Shown here: piece by piece, positions 1-10,889 of the stretch
Layout: each line of letters opens with the position of its first letter
Position numbering within the stretch: position 1 is the stretch's first letter
Assembly (NCBI GenBank): GCA_963457665.1
Contig: OY735220.1
Coordinates: 37,307,194-37,371,193 of the forward strand
Direction of reading: 5' to 3'
Source: Thysanoteuthis rhombus
Taxonomy: Eukaryota > Mollusca > Cephalopoda > Oegopsida > Thysanoteuthidae
Length of the DNA stretch: 64,000 nt
The notes under the pieces: generated by a model
Databases searched by the model: none
The model's input: only the letters and a program-made list of their open reading frames with translations
Told to the model about the DNA's origin: nothing
Made by a program: the position numbers and the translations under genes

Positions 1-1449
1 CTCTATCCTTCCCCTAATCCCGATCTCCTCCAGTCTCTCCCTCAGCATTTTGGGGACAATTCCTAGTGCGCCCACTATGACCGGTACTACCCTGGTTTTC
101 ATGTTCCACATCTTTCTTAACTCCCTTGCTAGGTCCTGGTATTTTTCCCTTTTTTCACCCTCCTTCTTTTTTACTCTATGGTCTGCAGGCACAGCAACGT
201 CTACTATTTGGCAGGCCTTCCTTTTTTTGTCTACTATTACTAAGTCCTGTCTTCTTGCCTGGATGAGGTGGTCAGTTTGGATGTCAAAATCCCAGAGTAG
301 TTTGTGTTTGTCATTCTCCAAAACTATCTCTGGCTTGTGCTGATACCACTTTTCCACATGGTTGAATCCCATTTATTTGCTTAGTTCCCAGTGTATCATC
401 GTTGCTACTCTATCGTGTCTATGCTTATACTCCTTCAGGGCGAGTTGACTACATTCACTAGTTATGTGGTTTACTGTCTCATCTCTTTCACCGCACATGC
501 GGCTTTTGCTGTTTGTCTGTGTTCTGTCGATTTTTGTTTTTATGTAGTTTGTCCTTATGCTTTTGTTTTGGGCTGCCATGATGAGCGATTCTGTTTCTCT
601 CTTAAGGTTCCCCTTTCGTAACCACATCCATGATTTCTTGTCTGCTACATCTTGTATCCGTCTTTTAAACTCGCCGTACAATTTTTTCCCTTCCCATCTT
701 TCTTTTCTTGTTTGCTGTACTGTTCCATTGTTTTCTACTTTATTGCTTGTTGCACTATCTCTCGTACTCTCTATGATTTCTTCACTATTTGTTTGCACAT
801 ATCTTTCTAGGACTACTTTAGCTCTCTGGATACAATCTTCTATGCTGATGAGCACCCTGCCACCTTCTTTTCTCTTAACGTATAGTCTATCTGTATCATC
901 TCTGGGGTGTAATGCTTTATTCATCGTCATAAGTTTCCTTGTTCGCCTATCCATTGATTGTAGCTCTTCCTTTGTCTACCCTAGGAATGGTCCTGTATAC
1001 ATAACTACTGACACAGCCCAGGTGTTCATTCCTTTTATTAGATTTCTGCTGTTTAATTTGGTTTCTAATATTTTCCTTATCCTTCTCAGGTATTCTCTCT
1101 TTATTTTCTCCTTCATCTCTTCCCGTTTTATCGTGTCACATTCAAGGACACCTAGGTACTTGTATCGGTCTTGTGCGGTCAATGCCCTAATCTTGCTGTT
1201 GTCCGGGAGTTCAATTCCTTCAGTCATTGAAAGCCTTCCTTTGTGCATCACCATGATAGCACATTTTTCTATTCCAAACTCCATTCCTATGTCCTCACTA
1301 TATTCCCTTACTTCGTTGAACAGAGTCTCAAGCTCCCCCCTGTTTTTTGCGAACAATTTTATATCGTCCATGTACATTAGGTGGTTGACCTTTCCTTTTG
1401 TTTTAGAGAAGTGATATCCTTTGCTGTTTTTCAGGATTCTGTTGAGCGG
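1..1449 (-). mobile_element. R2/NeSL-type LINE fragment, copy A (RT + zinc knuckle + endonuclease)
   Basis: Read on the minus strand, this is the C-terminal half of a non-LTR retrotransposon polyprotein. It begins just before the reverse-transcriptase catalytic box: YMDD lies at 1363-1374 within HLMYMDDIKLFAKN, followed by the KYLGVLE motif. The thumb/linker (HPRDDTDRLYVKRKEGGR) follows at 820-925. Next comes the knuckle region MCGERDETVNHITSEC, where the usual first Cys (expected CxxC) reads Ser. Near the window edge is the restriction-like endonuclease core: RRQDLVIVDK then QIVDVAVPAD, where the family normally has a PD and here reads QD. The RT palm N-terminal to YMDD is missing and the frame is interrupted, so the copy is dead. 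It is cut by the window start on its 3' side and abuts an (ATT)n tract (1450-1467) on its 5' side. The family is known from corals, molluscs and other invertebrates; the assignment is from motif order only. Confidence 0.85.
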
Positions 1450-1476
1450 TATTATTATTATTATCATTTGCAATCT

Positions 1477-1690
1477 CACACCAGTTGCCTGGTGGTAACC
1501 GCTGGAGTTTGAGTGAAAGCAAGTCTCCTCAAGTCTTCAGCCCTTCTCTCCTAGTACTCATTGGTTGGAGTTATTCTGCGATTTACAGTTTCACATTGGT
1601 CGCCCAATGGTAATCGCTGAAGGCTGAGTGACAATAAGTCTCCTCAGGTTTTCAGTCAGCATCTCTTCCCTCTTCCGCCTATCATGTCAG
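1477..1690. repeat. Spacer between the two LINE copies, with a duplicated ~75-bp motif
   Basis: The 210-bp gap between the LINE copies holds two imperfect copies of a ~75-bp segment (about 1477-1552 and 1592-1670). Each has the order cacattgg/cacaccag, tggtaa(c/t)cgctg, gagtga, aagtctcctca. A weaker third match starts at about 2450, beyond copy B. This suggests a small separate element or an internal duplication that predates or bridges the LINE insertions. No coding potential. Confidence 0.5.
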
Positions 1691-2421
1691 TGCAACTATT
1701 TGGCAGGTTTTCTTTTTCTTGTCTACAATTACCAAGTCCTGTCTTCTTGCCTGGATGAGGTGGTCAGTTTAAATGTCAAAGTCTAGAGTAGTTTGAGGTT
1801 GTCATTCTCCAGGACTGCCTCTGGTTTGTACTGATACCACTTTTCCACATGGTTAAATCCCATTCGTTTGCTTAGTTCCCAGTGTATCATCGTTGCTACT
1901 CTATCGTGTCTATGCTTATACTCCTTCAGGGCGAGTTGACTACATTCACTAGTTATGTGGTTTACTGTCTCATCTCTTTCACCGCACATGCGGCTTTTGC
2001 TGTTTGTCTGTGTTCTGTCGATTTTTGTTTTTATGTAGTTTGTCCTTATGCTTTTGTTTTGAGCTGCCATAATGAGCGATTCCGTTTCTCTCTTCAGGTT
2101 TCGTTTTCGTAACCACATCCATGATTTCTTGTCTGCTACATCTTGTATCTGCCTTTTAAACTTTCCATACAATTTTTTCTTTTCCATTTTTTTTTTCTTG
2201 TTTGCTGTGCTGTTCCATTGTTTTCTACTTTGTTGTTTGTTGCGGTGAAATTTTGCACTCTTTATGATTTCTTCACTATTCGTTTGTATATACCTTTCTA
2301 GGACTGCTTCAGCTCTCTGGACACAGTCTTCTATGCTGATGAGCCCCCTGCCACCTTCTTTTCTCTTCACGTATAGTCTATCCGTATCATCTCTAGGGTG
2401 TAATGATTTATGCATTGTCAT
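1690..2421 (-). mobile_element. R2/NeSL-type LINE fragment, copy B
   Basis: Second minus-strand copy of the same LINE as at 1-1449, running from the thumb (HPRDDTDRLYVKRKEGGRG) through the knuckle MCGERDETVNHITSEC to the start of the endonuclease (KWYQYKPEAVLENDN). The reading frame is open for about 212 codons over 1783-2421. It lacks the YMDD box entirely and stops inside the endonuclease at about 1690. As in copy A, its 5' edge abuts an (ATT)n tract (2423-2435). Over roughly 190 bp of the knuckle region the two copies are essentially identical, whereas the lysine-rich linker differs clearly. Confidence 0.85.
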
Positions 2422-2469
2422 ATTATTATTATTTGTTCACATTGATTTTTCACACCAATAATAACTGGT

Positions 2470-3230
2470 TGCTTTCAGTGGAGTTCAAGTGGCGGAAAGA
2501 TATACTCAATATTCCATGTACAATTTCCTGAATAGATATCAATAGTGCTGGCATATCGATGGTTTTTGTTTTTCTGCGGATTTTCAGTTCCTCCAACCTC
2601 TTTCTGCGCCCTTCTTGACCGTTCCGATGGCTCAGACCATAATCAGTATTATTGCCACTTTGTTATTCCATATTTTCAGTTCTCAGCCAAAGTCAGGATA
2701 CTTATCAAGATTTTTCACTTTTTTCCACCTTCATTTCACGGTCTACCATAAAAGCAAAACTCATCATCTGACACGTCTTTTTTTCTCTTGTTTACGATAA
2801 CTAATTACATTATTCTAGCCAGGATTCAATGATCCATTTGAACCTCAATGTCCCACAGGTGTTTATGCATATAATTCTCAAAGGAAGATTATTGTCTGGG
2901 CATATCATATTGTTCCTTTTCTAGAGTCACATATACAGTCCCCAGGGGATTACTCCCCTCACCAATTTGTATTTGATTATATTACTTGTTTGCGTGTTCA
3001 CGCCAGATTTATAATGGTCATTGATAAGAATAAAGTGACAGCAAGTATGTATATGTTCTAAATGGTTAATCAAGAAATTTTCAAATTATTTGGTTGTTCA
3101 AAAAATAATTCATGATTTTTAATTACAAACTTTTAGTCATGTCCTACAAAATCACTATAGTATTTTGTATCAATAGATATAACTTGTTTTGATGTTTAAA
3201 ATATGCTCTTTTCAATAATATTCACTGTTT
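2470..3230. other. Unassigned AT-rich sequence
   Basis: No coding exon, known repeat or tandem structure recognised. A short GGGG/CCCC hairpin is visible at about 2943-2958. Confidence 0.5.
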
Positions 3231-3239
3231 ATCTTCAGA

Positions 3240-3640
3240 GTTATCTGTTGACGGTGTATATCCTTAACCGGAAGATGAAAAAAGAAGAATCTTAATCCTA
3301 TTTCAACATTTAGAACAAGGTCGAATCGCATCTCAAACAGCTTCCAATATTGACCTAACATGGGATGAATGATCCATCCCCATACAGTAAGGTGTTTCGT
3401 GGTGGATATTTGAGTCTTCGATACCAAGAGGAGGATATCTATTGACAATAGGAAACGAATAATTGAAGAAGAATAGAACCCACGCCAAAATGTCAAAGAA
3501 ATGCAATAGATTCTGGGTGTGGACCCTGAGACAATATAGGGCCATCTGAGACAAATTGGTAGAACGAAGTAGCCAAATAATTTGGTTCCTCTTGAACTCA
3601 ATGAAAACAATTACAAAAAAAAAAATAAAACAGTCATTAT
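3240..3640 (+). mobile_element. Mariner-like transposase relic, N-terminal half
   Basis: Plus-strand translation, in shifting frames, follows the N-terminal order of a mariner transposase. QTASNID (helix-turn-helix region) is followed by an FRGGYLSL block, like the FRSGDFSLED linker of mariners. Then comes NPRQNVKEMQ*ILGVDPETI*GHLRQIG, like the second HTH ending HLKQIGK, and finally VPLELNENN at about 3585-3611, like the WVPHELTEN motif. Several stops and frame changes make it a pseudogene. No DDE/D catalytic part follows; homology is lost near the A-run at 3615. Terminal inverted repeats were not found. Sequence to about 4300 beyond it is unassigned. Confidence 0.65.
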
Positions 3641-4489
3641 TTCCCGAACCACCCAGTATTTGAGCTGGAATTTCGATTCGATTTAAAACTAAAAAAGAAT
3701 ACCACGTGAAAAATATCATCAAATATCTTATGACAATCATTCTGTTGACTTGAGTAGATTTAAAACACAAGTTATTTCGTAGATACAAATGGAAATTGCT
3801 TATCATTATAATGGATTATATCATTAAGACATCATCAAAAATTTGGTAATTTTTGTTCGGAAACTAAAAGGAAAGTTTCACGCACAGAAGATCGATAAAA
3901 TACAAAGAACATCAGAAAGAGAGAACCAACAGGAAACTGGACGGAAATAAAGCGAAAATAGATTAAAGCAAATCAAAAGTACAACATAAATAGACAAAGA
4001 ATAATGACTTTTCTGACAATAAACAGAAATGCATTAAGGAGATTGTGAAAAGCAAAGAAATGAATGAAACCTCAAAAGAGATTTTCCAAGCTAATAATCA
4101 TTAAAATGTAATGGAATTGACTTAGAAGAAACTCTGTGTTAATTCCATTAATTCATTCGCGAGGGCAATTTGATGACAGACTGAATAAATATAGTTTTCA
4201 AAGAATCTATTGATATAAAAACATTATAAAGAAGAAAAAACAAGATGAATACAAGGAACCAAACGGGGAAGGGAAAAAATAACTATAGCTGCGTTTTTCA
4301 AGCCAAAAAAAAGCTAAAATAATGCCAAAATAATTTCCTAACAGGTGGTTTTTTTAAAGTTTTTTTTTTCTGAGACAGATATGCTGATATCAAGTCGAGA
4401 GTTTTGTGATTTCAGTAGTATGTTCATGATGTCGGAAATAAGACAGAAAAAAACTGATAAGGTACGTAAACAGGACTGCTGGGTTACTC

Positions 4490-4860
4490 TACATGACCAG
4501 TCACGTGACCAACGTCTTTTGGCAGCATGTCTTATTCAGGATGATCAATTAAAACAATTTGGAGAAGTGGTGATCAATGAATAAATTACTTCTCTCGCAT
4601 TTTGTAGAATCACTAGGAAAAAAAGTCGTAATTTTTTTTTTTTTCAAATCAAACGTGAAAGCTTTCCAACACAAATTAGGGACAAAAATTTACATTCAAA
4701 TTGAACCTATCGGGGGGGTGATTTTTCAGCTCCATTGATGTAGCCTGTTCGTGTAGCACATTGTAGATATCCTGCTAGACAGAAACACTCAAAAACTGAA
4801 GAAACCAACGTTGATATTGACTATTTTAACGCTGACAGTTTTGGTTGACGGTCAACAAGA
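4490..4860 (+). repeat. Interspersed repeat family X, copy 1
   Basis: Shares an ordered series of motifs with 14335-14715: cacgtgaccaa, gatcaatgaataa(a/g)ttact, caagcgtgaa-like, ttgaacct, and a terminal block with aaaaactg followed by gacagttttgg/agttttagtga. The two copies are strongly diverged. No coding capacity and no clear ends, so the class is unknown. Confidence 0.5.
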
Positions 4861-5329
4861 AGGTGGTCTTACTTTTCAGGTTATAAGAGGGTGAAATACT
4901 TAGGTTTCTTGACATTGAATACATCTATTCGAACATTTTAACCAGTTTCCTTTAGATAATTGATGCTTCCTATCAGAACGTTCAGGGTCGACATATCCAC
5001 CGATGATAGATGCGAGCGCCGTGGCATAGGAATACAAGATCTTCCAACGACTGAAGATCTAGCACTGTAACAATGTCAAGAAGTATCCATTCGAAGATCA
5101 TCTCTCGATGTCAGTATCAATTCGAGGTAGATGTGTCATTACATGTTTCTTCCGTATAGCTCAGTTTGACACAAAGCACAATTGTGGGGCTTAGTAATGG
5201 TTTGGGAGATGAGGTTATTCTCGACCGCTCTATAGTAGATGGATTTGCATATTTGTCCAAAGGGATATAACCACCTTGCGAACAGTGATTCACTGAAAAC
5301 CGCAAAATATTTGGATCTGAATGATATAC

Positions 5330-5755
5330 ATCATCATCAGAAGCAGCCTGTCAGCGTCCGTCGTTGGACATACACCTTCTTCACAATTAGCCAGGCCTCT
5401 CTATAATTTGAGTCGCTGAGCCAGTAGTTCCTAAATTTGTTTAGTCCGTCACACCATCTTATTTTCTGTCGGCTTCAATTTCGCATACGATCTCTGGAGA
5501 CCAACCTTGTGAGTTGAGATGTCCAGTGGTTATCTACCATTCTTGCAACATGACTAGCTCGTTACCATTTGGAATTTCTAATGGTTGGTATATCTCGAAA
5601 TCATATACTTCTGTAATATAATGTGCTGCCTTCTTCTCTCTCCCAGTGATGTTCAGCATGATTCTCTCCTGGGAACGTTGCATGGTTTTCAGTTAGAGGG
5701 TCAGTCTCTTAGTTAACTATCATGTCTCAGCATCGAGCAACACAGTTTTGTTCCT
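5330..5755 (-). mobile_element. RTE-like LINE 3' end, 5'-truncated (copy 1, minus)
   Basis: Reverse complement of the 3' end of the commonest LINE in the window. It begins with the tail (catcatcatc) at 5330-5338, then the reverse of the terminal peptide region (RxLGxVYVxR-like), the DELDKFRKYW-like block and the GHVxRM block, ending near the region encoding the MQRAHERIMLN block. It is diverged, with stops and indels. Truncated on the 5' side, as is usual for LINE insertions. Confidence 0.75.
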
Positions 5756-5759
5756 GACT

Positions 5760-6980
5760 AGTGCGAGGTCTCAACACCGTTACTTTATTACTGGTTACTA
5801 AAAGATTTTTTCCGATTTCTTTTATTTCAAAAGAACATGAAATGGCTATTATTCTCTTCAAGCTGTGATTTTGTGGCCAGAACAGTGATATCATTGTCAT
5901 TAAAAGAATGAAAGTTTCACGTGTTCTTGTCGAAAAAAAGCTCCAAAAGCTGGAGTTGACTTAGTTTTTCTGTCGTAACAATAAGAGCAAGAACAATTCT
6001 CATAAAGTCTAGGGGATTAAACCCTACACAGATAATCTGACCAGTCATGTTAAACCAAACCAATGTATGAAATTAAGATTCCCCTACAGTTGTATGAAAT
6101 CATGACCAACTGATTGGTAGTCGCATCGTTTATCGATTGAGCTAAATCGACAAATCTTACATATCTACGAAAATGAATGTTAGAAAAACACAATATCTCA
6201 TTTCATTCTGATAAGTACATGGAATTAACAATTCTGAAATCAAAATCGATTGATTGGTAGCCGGTTCTCTGACTGACGGAACCATACTGACATACCTTGA
6301 ATATCTACGATAATCTATCCCAGAGATGTATAGGGGCTTATTCATCCCGATAAATGAATACATTTATACTGAAAATAATATACTTTTATAGTTTTTATCA
6401 TCTATTATATATATACAATACATAAGTTAGAGTAATCATCATCAGTGGCAATAGAAATAGGAGTCGAGTTTGCCCCTGTAGCAGCCGGACTTGTAAGCTG
6501 AATTTCTTAGGAAAACATGACAATACTTCAATGGCAGAACCGAGAGAGTATAAAATCTAAATCATAAAATAAAAAAATGTTTGCAGGAAATTTCAGCTGT
6601 TTTGGTTTATTCAAAAATTTATTTTCTTGGTCAATTTGAATTCTGGAAATTTTTGGCTATTGTGTTAACTTCCGGGAAATGTTGTTTCCTTTGTGACATA
6701 TGGTTGCTTTAAGTGTTCAAGAAAATTAAAACATTTTGTATAACGCACAGGTAATTTTTTCATGCACTGAACATGATTTTAAAATAAGCCCATCATTTGC
6801 AATGAATTACAGTACGCACATGCATACACGTATGATAATATATAGGCAAAACTTATATGCATCAAATAGAATATAGAACATATATTTATACAAGTAATCA
6901 TGGATAGAAACATATATATATGTCTTTTTTTGTTCATCGCTGTGCAAACTCTAACGGTGCATTGTAGCCAGAGGTATTAT
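5760..6980. other. Unassigned AT-rich sequence
   Basis: No exon recognised. The part at about 5780-5900 weakly resembles repeat family Y (29085-29300). Short direct repeats near 6105-6150 and 6235-6310 (tgattggtagtcg / tgattggtagccgg, followed by catatctacgaaaat or gaatatctacgataat) suggest a ~140-bp local duplication. Confidence 0.4.
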
Positions 6981-6982
6981 GT

Positions 6983-6998
6983 TGAAAGTTATATATAT

Positions 6999-7064
<66 letters not shown>

Positions 7065-7069
7065 ATATA

Positions 7070-7113
<44 letters not shown>

Positions 7114-7147
7114 GCTACTGTATGAATAAAACCTGCACTCATGTTAT

Positions 7148-7217
<70 letters not shown>
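6983..7217. repeat. Compound microsatellite (TA)n-(CT)n-(TA)n with unique island
   Basis: A short TA run is followed by about 62 bp of (CT)n at 7003-7062, then (TA)n at 7075-7110. A ~40-bp unique island and a second (TA)n of about 68 bp (7150-7217) follow. ORFs here encode only IYIY/SLSL repeats and are not genes. Confidence 0.95.
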
Positions 7218-7218
<1 letters not shown>

Positions 7219-7329
7219 AAGTCAGCAGTTCAAAAACGAAATAAGCACCAATTTTTTTTTAAATGAAACTAATTAAATCAAAAATCAAATTCCTGACGGA
7301 CTAGTCGTTTTTGATGGTGGCAAATCTGG

Positions 7330-7915
7330 ACTAGGCTGCAAAATACATTTTAGTAGGTCTTCCTTGAATGACTTTTGTCGTATTTGGAGAGCACATTCCA
7401 GCTGACATTGAATAGCGCTTCCCCCTAACGGACTAAATCCTGAGGTTATCTATCAAATTATTCGATTTTCCTTCTTTCCCAAAATAGTGGAAATTGATTA
7501 TATCTCTGAGAATACTTAAAAAATACTCAGGATTGATTTTACCGTTGGAAATACTCAAAATCAGACTTCCTCCTGGAAAACTCTGAATCATTTTTTATAT
7601 AAATTGACATAACTAGGGCCCCTCCTTGAAAATACCCGAGATAAAGTGTCACCCTAAATCTAGTAAGAATTTGGCTTTCCCAGAAAATTGACAAAATCAT
7701 GTTTTCCATGATTTTGCTGTAATAAGTTTTTTCCCTGAAAATATAATAACTTCACAGCAATTCGGCTCAAACAGGGATTTTCCCTCAAAATACTCAAAAT
7801 ATTTCAATTTTTATTGTAATTCGACCAAATTTGAACTTCTCCCTAAAAATACTCAAAATCATTTTTCATAACTTGATTAAAAGTGGACCTCCCCCTTGGA
7901 AAATTGAAATAATTT
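7330..7915. repeat. Degenerate tandem repeat, unit about 65-75 bp
   Basis: A recurring phrase (aaaatactcaaaatca, then ttttataa/ttcataacttga, then a C-rich cctcccc(c)tgga-type link) recurs about every 65-75 bp. Examples are near 7498-7530, 7545-7580, 7785-7815 and 7848-7905. Units are strongly diverged and of uneven length. No coding potential. Confidence 0.55.
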
Positions 7916-8700
7916 TATTAGTTCTATTGAAAAATCTTCCTTTCATTCATTGCAATGATTTCGTAAATGTTGAAGTTGAAATAGTTATCAAAATTATTGA
8001 TATTTTTGTTTTTCGATATTTTTCCCATTTTGATATTTCGATTTTTTGCAATATTATGAAAGTATCAGACGAGAACAGACATTTCTAAAAGTTTCGGAAG
8101 TTCACAAACTCATAGCTTGAAGGTAAGCATATAATGAATAAAGATTTTCTCAATGAAATTGATGGAAATTTGAAATTTATTAGTTTCGTTTGAAAAAATA
8201 TTTTCCTTTCTCTTCATTTTTTAATGTCATAATCAAAATAGCTATCACAGTTATTGACTTGTGCTCTTCCATTTTTGGTTTGCATTTTGAATCCAATGAC
8301 TACATTTTATAAAAAGTGTTGGACGAAAACGAAGTCTCTCAAAACTTTTAGACGTTTATAAATTAATAGCTTGAAGGTAAGTGTATCATAAGCTTTTTTT
8401 TTAAAATTAGGTCCCCCTCTGATGTGAACTTGTGATTTCATGTGGTTTCATTGGAAAATGATGTTTGTTTCTTCCACATTCTTGGTAATGTCAGAGTTAA
8501 AATAGTTATCAAAATTTCGTAGTTTTTGATATTTCTTTCAATTTGATTTTCGATTTTAACAGCTTCGTATTCAAAAAATGTCAGACAAATAAAAATCCTC
8601 CTTAAATTTTTTTTGAAGTTTACAAACTAATAGCTCCAAGGTAAGTGTATGATGAAATAAGATTCTTTCATAAAGTTAAAATTATTTTGTCCATGTTATG
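7915..8700. repeat. Three tandem copies of a ~260-bp repeat
   Basis: Three diverged units start near 7915, 8180 and 8440. Each runs through attg(a)aaaa, aatgtca/gttgaag, aaatagttatcaaaatt, gatatttttc, gtatcagacgag/gtgttggacgaaaa/gtcagacaaat, and acaaact(a/c)atagctt, and ends with aaggtaag(t/c). The GTAAG sites lie at 8123, 8377 and 8641, that is 254 and 264 bp apart. It directly follows the 65-75-bp repeat. Confidence 0.75.
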
Positions 8701-9195
8701 AACATTTCCAAACGTTGATTCACTTCCTACACCGTTGTGTTAATCATCCAAGTTATTTAAAAATCACGCTGTTCTTTCGTAAACTTTAGATATTACAATA
8801 GATTAAAACTTATCAAGGTGAAAAAAGAGAAAATCACAAACAGTAAATTGTGGCAAGAGGTGTGAACGAAAGAGATACAGATCAGGAAAGGGCTGAACGT
8901 TTCCAGAATTAGAAGATGGAAGGAAAGGTCAAAATGGAGGAGAGAAGATGCAGATGAAAATTCAAGGGCCGAATTCAAGGTGGACTTCACGTTAGTAGAC
9001 CGTAGAAAATATAACGCTTTGGCAATGTTATTATAAATTCATTATAAGAGGAAAACCACCATCAAAAAATTTGGATGTGGGCATATTCACAAAATCAACG
9101 AATGTTCTCAAGTCAATAAGAGGATCAGTATGTTGAAATACAAAAGCAAGTCACACTAATCAGATCAGAATGTACGGCCATTACGCTTTTCTACG
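8700..9195. other. Unassigned sequence
   Basis: A purine-rich stretch at about 8815-8965 gives a low-complexity minus-strand ORF (65 aa, Ser/Leu/Phe-rich) that I do not consider a gene. Nothing else recognised. Confidence 0.4.
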
Positions 9196-9196
9196 T

Positions 9197-9245
9197 CATA
9201 CTGAAGAGCTGTGATACAACGAAACAGCTCTCAATGGATTAGACA

Positions 9246-9295
<50 letters not shown>
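9197..9295 (+). mobile_element. SINE 3' end with (TA)n tail
   Basis: The block gaagagctgtgatacaacga followed by aacagctctcaatgg and then (TA)n (9248-9294) matches the 3' end of the SINEs at 10230 and 48650. Only the last ~50 bp plus the TA tail is present; the tRNA-like head is missing. Confidence 0.65.
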
Positions 9296-9296
<1 letters not shown>

Positions 9297-9529
9297 ATTA
9301 GTCACTGATTATCTGTATTTTGTTTTAATTTTTGGTTGATTGTACAATGAACCCATGTGGGATTGTGAGTGCATGTCGTTGCTACAGCTTACATTTGTCG
9401 TTGATCAGTAACTTACCTTTGTGTTACCGTAGAACATGCCCTTCCAATCTCAGCGTGCATGAAAGAACAACAAACAGTGATCCGCTCTCCGTGGGGTGAA
9501 AGTGCTGAATAGACTGAAATCCAAGTCGA

Positions 9530-10070
9530 CACCGTCATGAAAAGGATATTCGCTGGGGATGAAACCTGGATCAATCACCTCGAACTAAAGAGTAAACGCT
9601 ACAGTGTGGAATAGAAAAAATCTGCATTCACCCACCACCCCAAAATTGAGGGACGAGATCTTTCTTTTTGGGAGACTAACGAGGTGCCAGTGTACGGCCA
9701 TTATCCTGAGAGAGGCTCAACTGTAAGCAGTGCACATTACAGTGAGGCGCTTTGGGACAGGCAGGAACCTGTGATTCGAATCGAACATAGAGGTCTAAAA
9801 AAAGGTGTTTTGCTTCTGCATGACAATGCACATCCTTATACCATTATCCATACTGTTCAAAAGCCGAATAAAGTGAAGTATCTCAAAATCCCTGTAACAG
9901 ATATGACGTCGCTCCCTAAGATTGCTATCTGTTTGGTCCTTCCAAAGATGTTTTAAGAGTTTATCGATTGGCCACAGATCCAGATGTTTATGACACGGGG
10001 CATACAAAGTTGAGGGGAAAAACAGAAATATTTTTTTCTGGGAGGTATTCAAATCCACTCATACAAGATC
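9530..10070 (+). mobile_element. Mariner (DD34D-type) transposase pseudogene, catalytic part
   Basis: Plus-strand remains of a mariner transposase catalytic domain. In one frame: IFAGDETWINH with the first catalytic Asp at 9558-9560, an in-frame TAG at 9612-9614 where the family has Trp (MEW), an ERGSTVSSAHYSEAL block (family: ERGTTVNSARYCETL), and LLHDNAHP with the second Asp at 9822-9824, 88 codons after the first. After a frame change comes VAP*DCYLFGPSKDV, matching LAPSDYHLFGPLK, with the third Asp at 9920-9922. A weaker C-terminal block follows to about 10070. The triad spacing fits mariner DD34D. No intact frame, start or inverted repeats seen, so it is inactive. Confidence 0.85.
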
Positions 10071-10229
10071 GAGGGTACTACATTGGAAAATTATGCATTT
10101 TAAGCAATGTACTATTGTTGTTTTTATAGACTATTTAACAAAAAGCACGGATATTTATTGACTCACACTTACAAATCTATCCATCTAGATATATGTATAT
10201 GATATGCGTAAATACATGTATCGCTTAGA

Positions 10230-10445
10230 TTCAACCTTACTGACCGTCCAGTTCCGTGAAGTAGAGAAAGGATACCAGCGACGTGGTCTGAAGCTAAGGT
10301 TTCGATCCTACCTCATGGCACTGGATGGGATAACTGATAGACTATAGCCACACGGAAGAGTTGTAATACAACGCTGTCTGTGGATGACACGATATATATA
10401 TATATATATATTTGTGTGTGTGCGTGTGTGTGTGTGTGTGTGTGT
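10230..10445 (+). mobile_element. tRNA-derived SINE with (TA)n tail, then (GT)n
   Basis: Contains a pol III B-box-like sequence (ggtttcgatcct, 10298-10309). The body has cactggatgggataa, gccacac(g/t)gaagag(t)tgtaata, and ctgtctgtggatgacac, and it runs straight into (TA)n (10391-10411) and (GT)n (about 10412-10445). The body and tail are shared with the element at 48650-48868. tRNA-derived SINEs are known in cephalopods. Confidence 0.75.
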
Positions 10446-10830
10446 ATTGATTATTTATCGTCAAATGTGTTTTTAGGGTGACTTGAGTAAGTAAGACTTG
10501 TGTTTCAAAGCTTGAATGATATGTAGTATGAGATGACATCCATATACACTACAGCAGTATAATACTCTATATAAAATAACAAACTATGTCTATGACGAAC
10601 TATATATTGAAACATAGCTAAAGAGGAGATGGTGTTTGATTGACACTGCTTGGGAGCCATGTTGATACAACTGTTTTATTTCTGAATTGCCGGAATGGTT
10701 ACATGGTAAACAACTGATGACCCTCATTAGTAAGTTTCACATATAGTACAATGATTTCAAATTCTGCGTAAAAGATAAAATACACTGAAGAAAATTGAAT
10801 TAATTACCTTTACAGATATTGAGAAATAAT

Positions 10831-10834
<4 letters not shown>

Positions 10835-10868
<34 letters not shown>
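10835..10868. repeat. (TA)n microsatellite
   Basis: About 34 bp of alternating TA. Confidence 0.95.
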
Positions 10869-10873
<5 letters not shown>

Positions 10874-10889
10874 TCACTAGAAGATACAA

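Noticed and set aside
391-1414. Plus-strand ORFs of 76-285 codons
   Set aside because: These are shadows of the minus-strand LINE coding sequence; the minus reading shows YMDD, knuckle and endonuclease motifs.
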